Assembly (NCBI GenBank): GCA_021836665.1
Contig: JAKBHQ010000031.1
Coordinates: 1-8,535, forward strand
Source of the DNA: Thermoplasmata archaeon
GTDB taxonomy: Bacteria; Actinomycetota; Acidimicrobiia; Acidimicrobiales; Acidimicrobiaceae
Length of the DNA: 8,535 nt
Direction of reading: 5' to 3'
Positions 1 to 5,656 of this stretch are shown here, piece by piece. The notes beneath the pieces were generated by a model. It had not been told where the DNA came from. It worked only from the letters and a program-made list of their open reading frames with translations, and made no database searches. Each line of letters opens with the position of its first letter. Within the stretch, counting starts at the first letter, position 1. The translations under genes were made by a program, and so were the position numbers.

Positions 1-1030
1 CCAACAGCGGCTGAGAACTTTCAGCCCATTCCGTGGCTGCTGAGTTGGGAGCAAGCCGCACCGCTGCCAATAGTGCCCTATCTCGATTGAGACCGGGGAT
101 AGCGGAATCAGAGTTCATCGACTGCAGGCCAGCGCCGCGAAGAGCGAAAAAACAAGCAAGCAGCGGGTACCTGTTCAAAGGCTGCACGTAGAATGTGGTG
201 TCAATCGGAAATACCGGCACATCAGACCAATGAACTTCGCCTATAGACCCCTTCCTTCCAACTATTACGGCCGGTCCGCCAGTAATCGCAGCGTTGTGCC
301 AACCCGTAATCCCATTGCTGCCAAAAACTGGCACGTTGCCACCCATTCGACGGGTTGCCGGTAACGCCTTACCGTACACCAAATGAAGCACCTCACCCAA
401 AGGCCGCTCCAGAGAGTCTCGAGCTAGTGAAATATATTGCGCTTCCAGGAGTCTCCAAATACGGTCGCGCGTTCGCCGATTCGACTCAATCTTGTCATCC
501 AACGCACCCAGTGTCGCAGCGATCGCTCGCTGCTCGTCAAGCGAAGGGAGGGCCACTACAAGTCGCTGTAGATCTGCCTTGGTAACATGGCCGAGACCGG
601 TCGTCTGCTTATTTCGAGCAATTCGCACGAAGGTTGGTCGCACATATCGCAGGAGCTGGTATAGGAAGCTGCGATCAACAAGCCCTTGATTTGGAAGTAC
701 CTTGAAAATGTGCTGGTTGAGCCAGCCGTCGCCACCGCGCCACCAATACGTGTCGATAGAAGTCTCAGGCTGCCCAGACCAGCAAAACAACATGTCGCCG
801 TCACGAAGGAAATACTTCTGATCGTACTCCTCCTGAGTGAACTTGGTCTGCCCGGAGACTCCATTCTTGATCTCGGCAATCTTGATCACTGGCGTCCCAA
901 AGTCCGCGAAGTCAATGTCCTTGAACGCCATGCCGTTGATCCATGTTGCCAAGTCGTATAGCGAATATCGCAACCAGCCAGAATCGAACTCGGGATAATA
1001 CAGTTCCAGCGGAGTCAAGATACTAGTCAT
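1..1030 (-). CDS. hsdS: Type I restriction-modification specificity subunit HsdS (3' end outside window)
   Basis: HsdS is the DNA-recognition subunit of a type I restriction-modification complex; its two target-recognition domains set the split recognition sequence. The frame is open for 343 codons from ATG at 1030 to base 1 with no stop. Residues about 1-165 form the first recognition domain, ending in the typical GLGHVTKADLQRL and LPSLDEQRAIA stretches. A central conserved helix follows (LDDKIESNRRTRDRIWRLLE, about 177-196), which spaces the two domains. The second domain starts with YGKALPATR and has the family-typical PVFGSNGITGWHN and GRKGSIGEVHW motifs. HsdS proteins are usually near 400 aa, so roughly the last 50-60 residues, including the second conserved helix, should lie left of the window. 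The start codon overlaps the hsdM stop by 8 bp (ATGACTAG), so translation is probably coupled. I see no frameshift. The specificity cannot be read from sequence alone. Confidence 0.93.
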   Translation of the reverse strand, partial: MTSILTPLELYYPEFDSGWLRYSLYDLATWINGMAFKDIDFADFGTPVIKIAEIKNGVSGQTKFTQEEYDQKYFLRDGDMLFCWSGQPETSIDTYWWRGGDGWLNQHIFKVLPNQGLVDRSFLYQLLRYVRPTFVRIARNKQTTGLGHVTKADLQRLVVALPSLDEQRAIAATLGALDDKIESNRRTRDRIWRLLEAQYISLARDSLERPLGEVLHLVYGKALPATRRMGGNVPVFGSNGITGWHNAAITGGPAVIVGRKGSIGEVHWSDVPVFPIDTTFYVQPLNRYPLLACFFALRGAGLQSMNSDSAIPGLNRDRALLAAVRLAPNSAATEWAESSQPLL

Positions 1031-2612
1031 CAAATGCTCCTAGCCTTCGCCTGACCTCACCTTCTAACTCTCGCCCTCGTTCGAACTCCGCGAACAACTC
1101 CTTCTTGAGCCGCCCAATCTTCTCTACGATTGGTTCGTCGTCCAGATCCGTCTCTTCGCTTCCGACATAACGTCCCGGCGTGAGCACAAAGTCATGCCCT
1201 GCAATCTCGTCAAGGCTCGCGGCTTTGGCAAATCCTGGCACATCCTCGTATCCACCATCATGGTTACGCCAGCTATGGTAGGTATCGGCGATCTTGGCGA
1301 CGTCTTCGTCGCTAAGGACGCGCAGGCGCCTGGTTTCCATCTTGCCGAGCTTTCGGGCATCGATAAAGAGGACCTCGCCCTTGCGTACCCTGTGGCCGTT
1401 GCCATGGCGATCCTTGCTCACGAACCACAGGCTCACCGGAATCCCGGTATTGAAGAACAGCTTGTCGGGCATAGCGACAATACAATCGATGAGGTCGGCC
1501 TCTACCAGCTTTCGCCGAATCTCGCCTTCGCCACTCGTCTTGCTAGAGAGCGAACCATTCGCTAAAACGAACCCGGCGGTCCCTCGAGGTGACAGGTGAT
1601 AAATGAAATGCTGGGCCCAAGCAAAGTTGGCATTTCCTTCTGGGGGCACCCCGAACTTCCAGCGGGGATCGTCGGCGAGCTTGGCATCCCACCAGTTGCT
1701 CACGTTGAAGGGCGGATTGGCGAGCACGAAGTCAGCGCGCAGGTCAGGGTGCAGATCATTGGCGAACGAATCATCAGAGTGGTCGCCCAGGTCGGCTTCG
1801 ATGCCGCGCAGGGCGAGGTTCATCTTGGCCAGCTTCCAGGTGGTGTCGGTGTATTCCTGACCGTAAATGGAGATGTCGGTGCGCTTGCCGCCGTGAGCTT
1901 TGACGAACTCGGCAGACTGGACGAACATGCCGCCTGAGCCGCAGGCCGGGTCATAGACACGGCCATGGAATGGCTCCAACATCTCGACCAATGTCTTAAC
2001 GATGGACCTCGGGGTGTAGAAGGCTCCGGCATCCTTACCGGTCTCCTTACCAGCGAACTGGCCGAGGAAGTATTCATACACTCGACCCAATACATCGTCG
2101 GAGCCGTGGTCGTCTGACTCAGTAAAGCCAATGGATCCGATGAGGTCGACGAGTTGACCGAGACGTCCCTTATCGAGTCCTTCTCGGCCGTAGTTGCGGG
2201 GCAGAACACCTCGGATCGACGGATTCTCCTTCTCAATGAGATCCATCGCCGCATCAATGTCTTGACCAATAGTTGGGAGCTTGGCTCGGTCCTGAATGTG
2301 CTGCCAGCGAGCGTTCGCCGGAACCCAGAAAACGTTGTGACTGGTGTACTCGTCACGATCCTCAATGAGACGAGCGCGCCGATCGACGTTCGGAATGAAA
2401 TCACTGGAGTTGCGGTCACTCAGACTTGCTTCGATCGCCTGGTGACGAACCTCGAACCGATCGGAGATGTACTTAAGGAAGACCAATCCGAGAACGATGT
2501 GTTTGTACTCACTCGGTTCCTGGTTGCCTCTAAGCGCATCGGCCGTGTCCCACAGGCGCTGTTCGAGCGACTTGGCTAACTTTGTGGACGTCTTGCGCGA
2601 CTGGCCCGCCAT
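1023..2612 (-). CDS. hsdM: Type I restriction-modification DNA methyltransferase subunit HsdM
   Basis: HsdM transfers a methyl group from S-adenosylmethionine to the N6 of adenine and forms the M2S core of the type I complex. Numbered from the start chosen here (529 aa), the N-terminal helical domain runs about 12-170 (KSLEQRLWDTADALRG, EYKHIVLGLVFLKYISDRFE). The catalytic domain follows: AGAFYTPRSIVKTLVEML, then the SAM-binding motif DPACGSGGMF near 221-230, and the catalytic NPPF motif at 299-302. Length is typical for the family (about 480-550). The frame is open up to another ATG at 2684, but I choose ATG 2612. The HsdM homology begins there (MAGQSRKTSTKLAKSLEQRL), AAGAGGAA sits upstream as a ribosome-binding site, and a promoter -10 element lies inside the extra 24 codons. 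It precedes hsdS in one operon. All motifs are intact, so it is probably active. Confidence 0.95.
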   Translation of the reverse strand: MAGQSRKTSTKLAKSLEQRLWDTADALRGNQEPSEYKHIVLGLVFLKYISDRFEVRHQAIEASLSDRNSSDFIPNVDRRARLIEDRDEYTSHNVFWVPANARWQHIQDRAKLPTIGQDIDAAMDLIEKENPSIRGVLPRNYGREGLDKGRLGQLVDLIGSIGFTESDDHGSDDVLGRVYEYFLGQFAGKETGKDAGAFYTPRSIVKTLVEMLEPFHGRVYDPACGSGGMFVQSAEFVKAHGGKRTDISIYGQEYTDTTWKLAKMNLALRGIEADLGDHSDDSFANDLHPDLRADFVLANPPFNVSNWWDAKLADDPRWKFGVPPEGNANFAWAQHFIYHLSPRGTAGFVLANGSLSSKTSGEGEIRRKLVEADLIDCIVAMPDKLFFNTGIPVSLWFVSKDRHGNGHRVRKGEVLFIDARKLGKMETRRLRVLSDEDVAKIADTYHSWRNHDGGYEDVPGFAKAASLDEIAGHDFVLTPGRYVGSEETDLDDEPIVEKIGRLKKELFAEFERGRELEGEVRRRLGAFDD

Positions 2613-2669
2613 CAGCGACGTTCCTCTTGCAAAGTCCTCAACTGCCTTATAGCCTGCATAATCTTCCTC

Positions 2670-2678
2670 ATTATAACA
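2670..2678 (-). promoter_or_regulatory. Extended -10 promoter element of the hsdM-hsdS operon
   Basis: Read on the minus strand the bases are TGTTATAAT: a perfect TATAAT preceded by the TG of an extended -10 element. No good -35 box is present at 17 bp upstream, which is common for extended -10 promoters. Transcription would start near 2660-2664, giving a leader of about 50 nt before ATG 2612. The element falls inside codons 3-5 of the longest hsdM frame, so that upstream ATG (2684) would not be on this transcript. The 170 bp between hsdM and the next gene (2685-2854) hold no other clear signal. Confidence 0.5.
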
Positions 2679-2854
2679 TGCCATGCAAGATCGAGGAATC
2701 TGATTGCAACGCCATGAGCTCGATCGTCACCATACGCAACATGGGAGAATTTCGAAAGGTCAGCACAGACTCGATATAGCCGACTAATACTTGGCCTCTA
2801 TATTCAAGAACTGCCGTGATGGAACTTTGATTGGAAGTTGATTCGTAACAGAAC

Positions 2855-3874
2855 TCACCACTCCCAGGCTATGCCACTCCAGAGGCCGCCATATAGGTCG
2901 TAATACTGGACTTCAACGAATTGCTCATCGTCAAATTCAAGTATCTGACCGACCTGAGGAGTTCCTGGTCGTTCAAAGAACGAAAGCCCGCTGTAACCCC
3001 AGATCTTGTTTGGCCGATCGCCAATGAAGACCGCTCCTAAGGAGACAAACCGAGTAGGTTCGTGAAAAGCTTGAGTCTGCTCAAGGAGACCGTCAGGTGG
3101 ATTAAGCTCTGGGTCGATTAGGACCCGAAATTTCAAGTCGTAGGTCTCACCTCGCCGCATCGGCTCTTTATATCGGAAGCGATGAGTGAAACTCGCTCCA
3201 ATACGCTCAGTTGTGACCGTAAAGTCGCCCTCGGGTATCGGTTGCGAAGGGTAAGAACTGCTGATCGTAATATAGTCGGCCTCATCGAAAGCAGCAATGA
3301 GCTGGTGCCGTTCTCTGTTTTCTATCAAAACGCGATCGCGGACAATTGTTAGAATGTGTACGGCCTCCTCCACGAAGCCATTATGTGACTGCGGCACCAC
3401 AAAACCGGTTGGGGACTTGGGATACCAACCTGTGACGAGTTGTTTGCGCAGGTTATCCATCGCCGCTTCCTCACGATCTGCAACAGCCTCCATCTTGATG
3501 CCATGCTTATCACCGTAGTACTGGCGCCGATCCTTGAGGTACTTCATCTTTTCGGTTTCGAGAGTGAGCCCAAATACATCAAGCAGGATCTCTGGCTGAG
3601 GATCGCGTAGTGACTGAATGGCCGATATGAATCGTTCCCGCATCACCTCATACGACTCGTTGTCACCACCAAGAAGTTGACGAGTGAGGAACGCTCTGGC
3701 GATGCGTGCCGGAGTGAAGCCAGCGTCTTTGTGTAGGTAGACAAGGTCTTGTAGAACATTGTAAGCCTGCTTAGGATCCCACGCTGATGGTGGAGACCAA
3801 CGATGTGGTGACGGTACCGACTTCGACTGCGACTCCAATTCCCACTCCAACTCTGTCCGGGTGCATGTCTCCAA
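2855..3874 (-). CDS. Unrecognised 339-aa protein, possible DNA-binding regulator with beta-rich C-terminal domain
   Basis: I do not recognise a named family. Residues about 34-150 look helical. Within them, TLETEKMKYLKDRRQYYGDK and the following HGIKMEAVADREEAAMDNLR (about 104-143) resemble the Arg-rich helix-turn-helix and trailing helix of sigma-region-4-like regulators; this is inference from pattern only. Residues about 195-339 are rich in alternating polar/hydrophobic residues and aromatics (FTHRFRYKEP, YDLKFRVLID, IWGYSGLSFFERPG, YYDLYGGLWSGIAWEW), suggesting a beta-sandwich effector or binding domain. No signal peptide or membrane segment is seen. The start is uncertain: TTG at 3874 is the most upstream usual start codon. 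The frame stays open to 3976 without ATG or GTG, and the translated stretch VFGHIAKPNILEVRADFALE still looks protein-like, so the true N-terminus may be longer or may have lost its start codon. It lies upstream of hsdM in the same direction and divergent from the small-protein operon. Confidence 0.7.
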   Translation of the reverse strand: METCTRTELEWELESQSKSVPSPHRWSPPSAWDPKQAYNVLQDLVYLHKDAGFTPARIARAFLTRQLLGGDNESYEVMRERFISAIQSLRDPQPEILLDVFGLTLETEKMKYLKDRRQYYGDKHGIKMEAVADREEAAMDNLRKQLVTGWYPKSPTGFVVPQSHNGFVEEAVHILTIVRDRVLIENRERHQLIAAFDEADYITISSSYPSQPIPEGDFTVTTERIGASFTHRFRYKEPMRRGETYDLKFRVLIDPELNPPDGLLEQTQAFHEPTRFVSLGAVFIGDRPNKIWGYSGLSFFERPGTPQVGQILEFDDEQFVEVQYYDLYGGLWSGIAWEW

Positions 3875-3900
3875 TGCAAAGTCTGCTCTAACCTCAAGGA

Positions 3901-3927
3901 TATTCGGTTTAGCAATATGGCCGAATA
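3901..3927. promoter_or_regulatory. Inverted repeat TATTCGG-N13-CCGAATA, candidate operator between divergent genes
   Basis: Two perfect 7-bp arms (3901-3907 and 3921-3927) are separated by 13 bp, so their centres are 20 bp apart, about two helical turns. The repeat sits just upstream of the TTG start of the minus-strand gene and before the plus-strand small-gene run. This spacing and position fit a dimeric repressor site. No convincing -35/-10 pair could be assigned in 3875-4020 on either strand. If the minus-strand gene extends further 5', the repeat would lie inside its coding sequence, which weakens the operator idea. Confidence 0.3.
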
Positions 3928-4022
3928 CCAGCGATGAGGGGTGTGGATGGCCCGCTGCAACGGACCACTCACGGTGTCATCACAACCAACCCGAATTAAT
4001 GAGAGAAAGGAGCAAGGACAAG

Positions 4023-4058
4023 ATGAAGACTAACAGCTATAAGGCGAGGATCATATGA
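4023..4058 (+). CDS. Possible 11-codon leader peptide overlapping the next start
   Basis: ATG 4023 opens MKTNSYKARII and stops at TGA 4056-4058. It is preceded by GAGAAAGGAGC, a strong ribosome-binding site about 10 nt from the ATG. The stop overlaps the next ATG by four bases (ATGA), the classical arrangement for translational coupling. The downstream gene also has its own AAGGCGAGG close to its start, so the leader is not strictly required. Nothing about the peptide sequence suggests an attenuator with repeated amino-acid codons. It may be a real short leader or a chance frame in front of a well-spaced start. Confidence 0.35.
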   Translation: MKTNSYKARII

Positions 4059-4387
4059 GCGAGATCACCGCATACAACGAAGGAGGTGCGCTCGCCCGAG
4101 ATGTTCGTCGATTCGGCCGGGAGATCTCACGGGGCCGTCTTGGAACGCAGATTCGAACAAGCCAGGTCGATAATGCAACTGACGTTACACTTGCGAAGGT
4201 TGAGAACTTGACGATGGCTACTGGCAACGCTATGCAGCAGATCGCCAGGGTCGCTCAGGCACAACACCACCTCGAAGCGGTGGCACCCGAAGCTGCCGAA
4301 CGTCTCGCCTTCATCGCTGACGACCACATGCTCGGCTGCGCAGAGTTATTGTCCGATCTTCGGCGCGATCTGCGCCGAATCAGGTGA
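4055..4387 (+). CDS. Unrecognised 110-aa helical soluble protein
   Basis: First substantial gene of the small-gene operon. Starts at ATG 4055 with AAGGCGAGG about 5 nt upstream. The protein has no membrane segment. Residues about 40-110 are strongly helical and heptad-like (VTLAKVENLTMATGNAMQQI, PEAAERLAFIADDHMLGCAE, LLSDLRRDLRRIR), ending in an Arg-rich tail that could pack against another helix or an acidic partner. The N-terminal 35 residues are basic (RDVRRFGREISRGRLG). Its stop overlaps the GTG of the next gene by four bases, so the two products are likely made together. I do not recognise a family; similar short helical proteins occur in actinobacterial accessory regions, so a role in a mobile element or small membrane complex is possible but unproven. 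Confidence 0.7.
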   Translation: MSEITAYNEGGALARDVRRFGREISRGRLGTQIRTSQVDNATDVTLAKVENLTMATGNAMQQIARVAQAQHHLEAVAPEAAERLAFIADDHMLGCAELLSDLRRDLRRIR

Positions 4388-4593
4388 CTGCGTTGATAGC
4401 GCTGGGCATCGCACTCGTAGCACTAGCGCTCTCGGGCGCCGGTGTCTGGGCGCTCTTGGCTTGGCGCCAGTATCGTCGCACCTTCGACGTCTTCGCCGAG
4501 CGTCTGGCCGTTGACACTCGTCTTGAGCAGCTCACCGTACAGGCGTTGTCTGCTATGCGCGAAGCTGCACGTAGGGCGAGTGGTCTCACGTGA
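4384..4593 (+). CDS. Unrecognised 69-aa single-pass membrane protein
   Basis: Starts at GTG 4384, overlapping the preceding stop by four bases (GTGA), a typical coupled start. Residues about 2-27 form one hydrophobic helix (TALIALGIALVALALSGAGV then WALLAW), followed at once by basic residues (RQYRR), so the N-terminus is probably outside and the C-terminal 40 residues inside the cell. The cytoplasmic tail (TFDVFAERLAVDTRLEQLTV, QALSAMREAARRASGLT) is an amphipathic helix suited to pairing with the helical protein encoded just upstream. No lipobox or cleavage site is evident. Its stop again overlaps the next GTG by four bases. Function unknown. Confidence 0.7.
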   Translation: MTALIALGIALVALALSGAGVWALLAWRQYRRTFDVFAERLAVDTRLEQLTVQALSAMREAARRASGLT

Positions 4594-4826
4594 GGGCGGT
4601 AGTAAGCAGCAGTTGCTGTTGGATTGATTGGTCAGCGACGGCAAAGGAAGATGATGTCGGCATGCGCATCGTGGTCAACATGATGAACGAAACGATCAGC
4701 ACTATCTCCCTTATGGGAAGCGGAGTCGCGAGCTCTACTGCAGCAAGCCACCTCCACAAGCTGGGCGAGCGCCTCGCGGGAATCTTTCTCGACCCCTTGC
4801 GCTCCTGGCCCTGCTATGGGGAGTAG
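4590..4826 (+). CDS. Small unrecognised ORF, 78 or 54 aa
   Basis: The frame opens at GTG 4590, overlapping the preceding stop by four bases (GTGA) like its neighbour. The first 24 residues (RAVVSSSCCWIDWSATAKED) do not look conserved. An internal ATG at 4662 has AAAGGAAG about 11 nt upstream and would give a 54-aa protein beginning MRIVVNMMNETISTISLMGS. The C-terminal part (HLHKLGERLAGIFLDPLRSW) is amphipathic and ends in PCYGE. No clear membrane segment is present. Position in an unbroken run of coupled genes supports it being real; the protein itself carries no recognisable motif. This is the weakest member of the run. Confidence 0.5.
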   Translation: MRAVVSSSCCWIDWSATAKEDDVGMRIVVNMMNETISTISLMGSGVASSTAASHLHKLGERLAGIFLDPLRSWPCYGE

Positions 4827-4832
4827 TCGAGA

Positions 4833-5021
4833 ATGTTAGACCGGTTCATCGGTATCTGTTTCACGCTGCTTGCGGCAGCGGTAGCGATCTACGTAGCGGT
4901 AAGGCTTATCGAGTCGATTGCGACAGCGTTAATCAGCATCGTCGCGGTGGTCGGAGGGCTCGTCGTCCTGGGTTTCATCGCAAGCCTGCTCTGGCGACGA
5001 AATCGCATGAATCGTTGGTAG
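4833..5021 (+). CDS. Unrecognised 62-aa membrane protein with two hydrophobic segments
   Basis: ATG 4833 lies 6 bp after the previous stop, with GGGGAG about 9 nt upstream overlapping that stop. Two hydrophobic stretches cover almost the whole protein: about 5-26 (FIGICFTLLAAAVAIYVAVR) and about 30-52 (IATALISIVAVVGGLVVLGF then IASLLW), ending in a basic tail RRNRMNRW. A hairpin of two helices with the basic C-terminus inside is likely. It may be a small membrane anchor or a hydrophobic peptide of the toxin or holin sort, but no family is recognised. It is the last gene of the run; a weak hairpin (GTTGT-N7-ACAAC, 5032-5048) follows its stop without a proper T-tract. Confidence 0.65.
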   Translation: MLDRFIGICFTLLAAAVAIYVAVRLIESIATALISIVAVVGGLVVLGFIASLLWRRNRMNRW

Positions 5022-5192
5022 TTGGAAGAATGTTGTCCATTCCACAACGTCATTATTCGTGAACATTACGAGACCATAAATCCCATAAATTACAAGAGGT
5101 ATTAGCTGTCGCATCGCCCGACGTATCGGTTGTCGCGTCGTTACCCTCGGCTATTGCAAAATGCCCCCGGATGATTTTAGCTGTAATCACCC

Positions 5193-5207
5193 CGAGGATG
5201 CTCCTCG
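5193..5207. repeat. Short hairpin CGAGGA-TGC-TCCTCG in the 5022-5294 intergenic gap
   Basis: Perfect 6-bp stem with a 3-nt loop. No run of T follows on the plus strand, so it does not look like a standard intrinsic terminator. The 273-bp gap from 5022 to 5294 otherwise contains no convincing gene. A frame open from 5217 simply runs into the methyltransferase gene, and its first 26 codons do not look conserved. The hairpin may shape the 5' leader of that gene. Confidence 0.3.
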
Positions 5208-5252
5208 CAATTCTCGGTGGACTTCAACATCAACCTAATCAAATTCTTGCGC

Positions 5253-5270
5253 TTTCGACGGCAATCGAAA
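5253..5270. promoter_or_regulatory. Inverted repeat TTTCGA-N6-TCGAAA before the MT-A70 gene
   Basis: Perfect 6-bp arms around CGGCAA, ending about 10 bp before the ribosome-binding site AAAGGAG (5281-5287). The position suits an operator or a structure affecting translation start. Arms this short occur by chance, and no clear promoter boxes could be fixed nearby. Confidence 0.25.
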
Positions 5271-5294
5271 ACTCGAGCAGAAAGGAGCTACTTA

Positions 5295-5603
5295 ATGGTA
5301 ACACAAGACTTATTCTCAAAGAGCGGGCCGCACTTGCGTCCGCAGTTTAAAACTATCTTGGCTGATCCGCCGTGGGACATCCAACAAAAAGGTGCACTCG
5401 GTGCAGGCTCACACTACAAACTCATGGCATTGGACAAGATTCAAGCTATGCCCGTGGCTGACTTGGCTGCTGCGAATTCTCATTGCTGGTTATGGGTCAC
5501 CAACGCCACCCTGCGCGCTGGGTACGACGTCATGGAGTCATGGGGCTTCACCCCGAGATCGCCGTTGACCTGGATCAAGCCACGGATTGGATTATTCACA
5601 TAA
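5295..5603 (+). pseudogene. MT-A70-type adenine methyltransferase, 3'-truncated
   Basis: Start ATG 5295 is set by AAAGGAG 7 nt upstream and by the beginning of homology. The 102-residue product has the MT-A70 signature: FKTILADPPWDI with the catalytic DPPW at 24-27, then HYKLM, HCWLWVTNATL (about 63-73), the helix around YDVMESWGF, and SPLTWIKPRIGL (about 89-100). Intact bacterial members run on with G-x-Y and a conserved region to about 180-200 aa or more. Here the frame goes from RIGL to FT and stops, so the second half is missing. These enzymes methylate adenine N6 in DNA and are common as orphan methylases in phages and integrative elements. The break lies about 35-45 bp before the left inverted repeat of the insertion sequence, so that element may not be the direct cause. 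The C-terminal half is not found elsewhere in the window. Probably inactive. Confidence 0.85.
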
Positions 5604-5636
5604 CATTCTAAAATGCGCCAATGAGCCCTTTTAATC

Positions 5637-5656
5637 CAATACCGTTTACTTAGGGT
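5637..5656 (+). repeat. IS terminal inverted repeat, left
   Basis: CAATACCGTTTACTTAGGGT. It pairs with the right copy with one mismatch in 20 bases (G at 5654 against T). It also contains the TAA stop of the transposase reading frame on the minus strand. Confidence 0.9.

Noticed and set aside
556..961. Open frames on both strands overlapping hsdS (minus 556-879, plus 686-961)
   Set aside because: They are shadows of the hsdS coding frame, which shows continuous family motifs throughout.
1596..1937. Plus-strand frames opposite hsdM (1596-1937, 2154-2579 and others)
   Set aside because: Antisense shadows of a gene with complete methyltransferase motifs; no ribosome-binding site or recognisable protein.
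2612..2684. HsdM N-terminal extension MACYNEEDYAG... as coding
   Set aside because: It overlaps a perfect extended -10 element, lacks the family homology, and a better start with a ribosome-binding site follows.
4059..5021. Toxin-antitoxin module among the small genes
   Set aside because: No known toxin or antitoxin fold or DNA-binding partner is visible, and the run has four co-directional members, not a pair.
5032..5048. Intrinsic terminator after the small-gene operon
   Set aside because: The stem is only 5 bp with a 7-nt loop and no real T-tract follows.
5583..5636. Shifted-frame continuation of the methyltransferase (GLDYSHNILKCANEPF)
   Set aside because: It lacks the G-x-Y and following residues expected after KPRxGL and ends in a stop within 16 residues; resemblance is too weak to call a simple frameshift.
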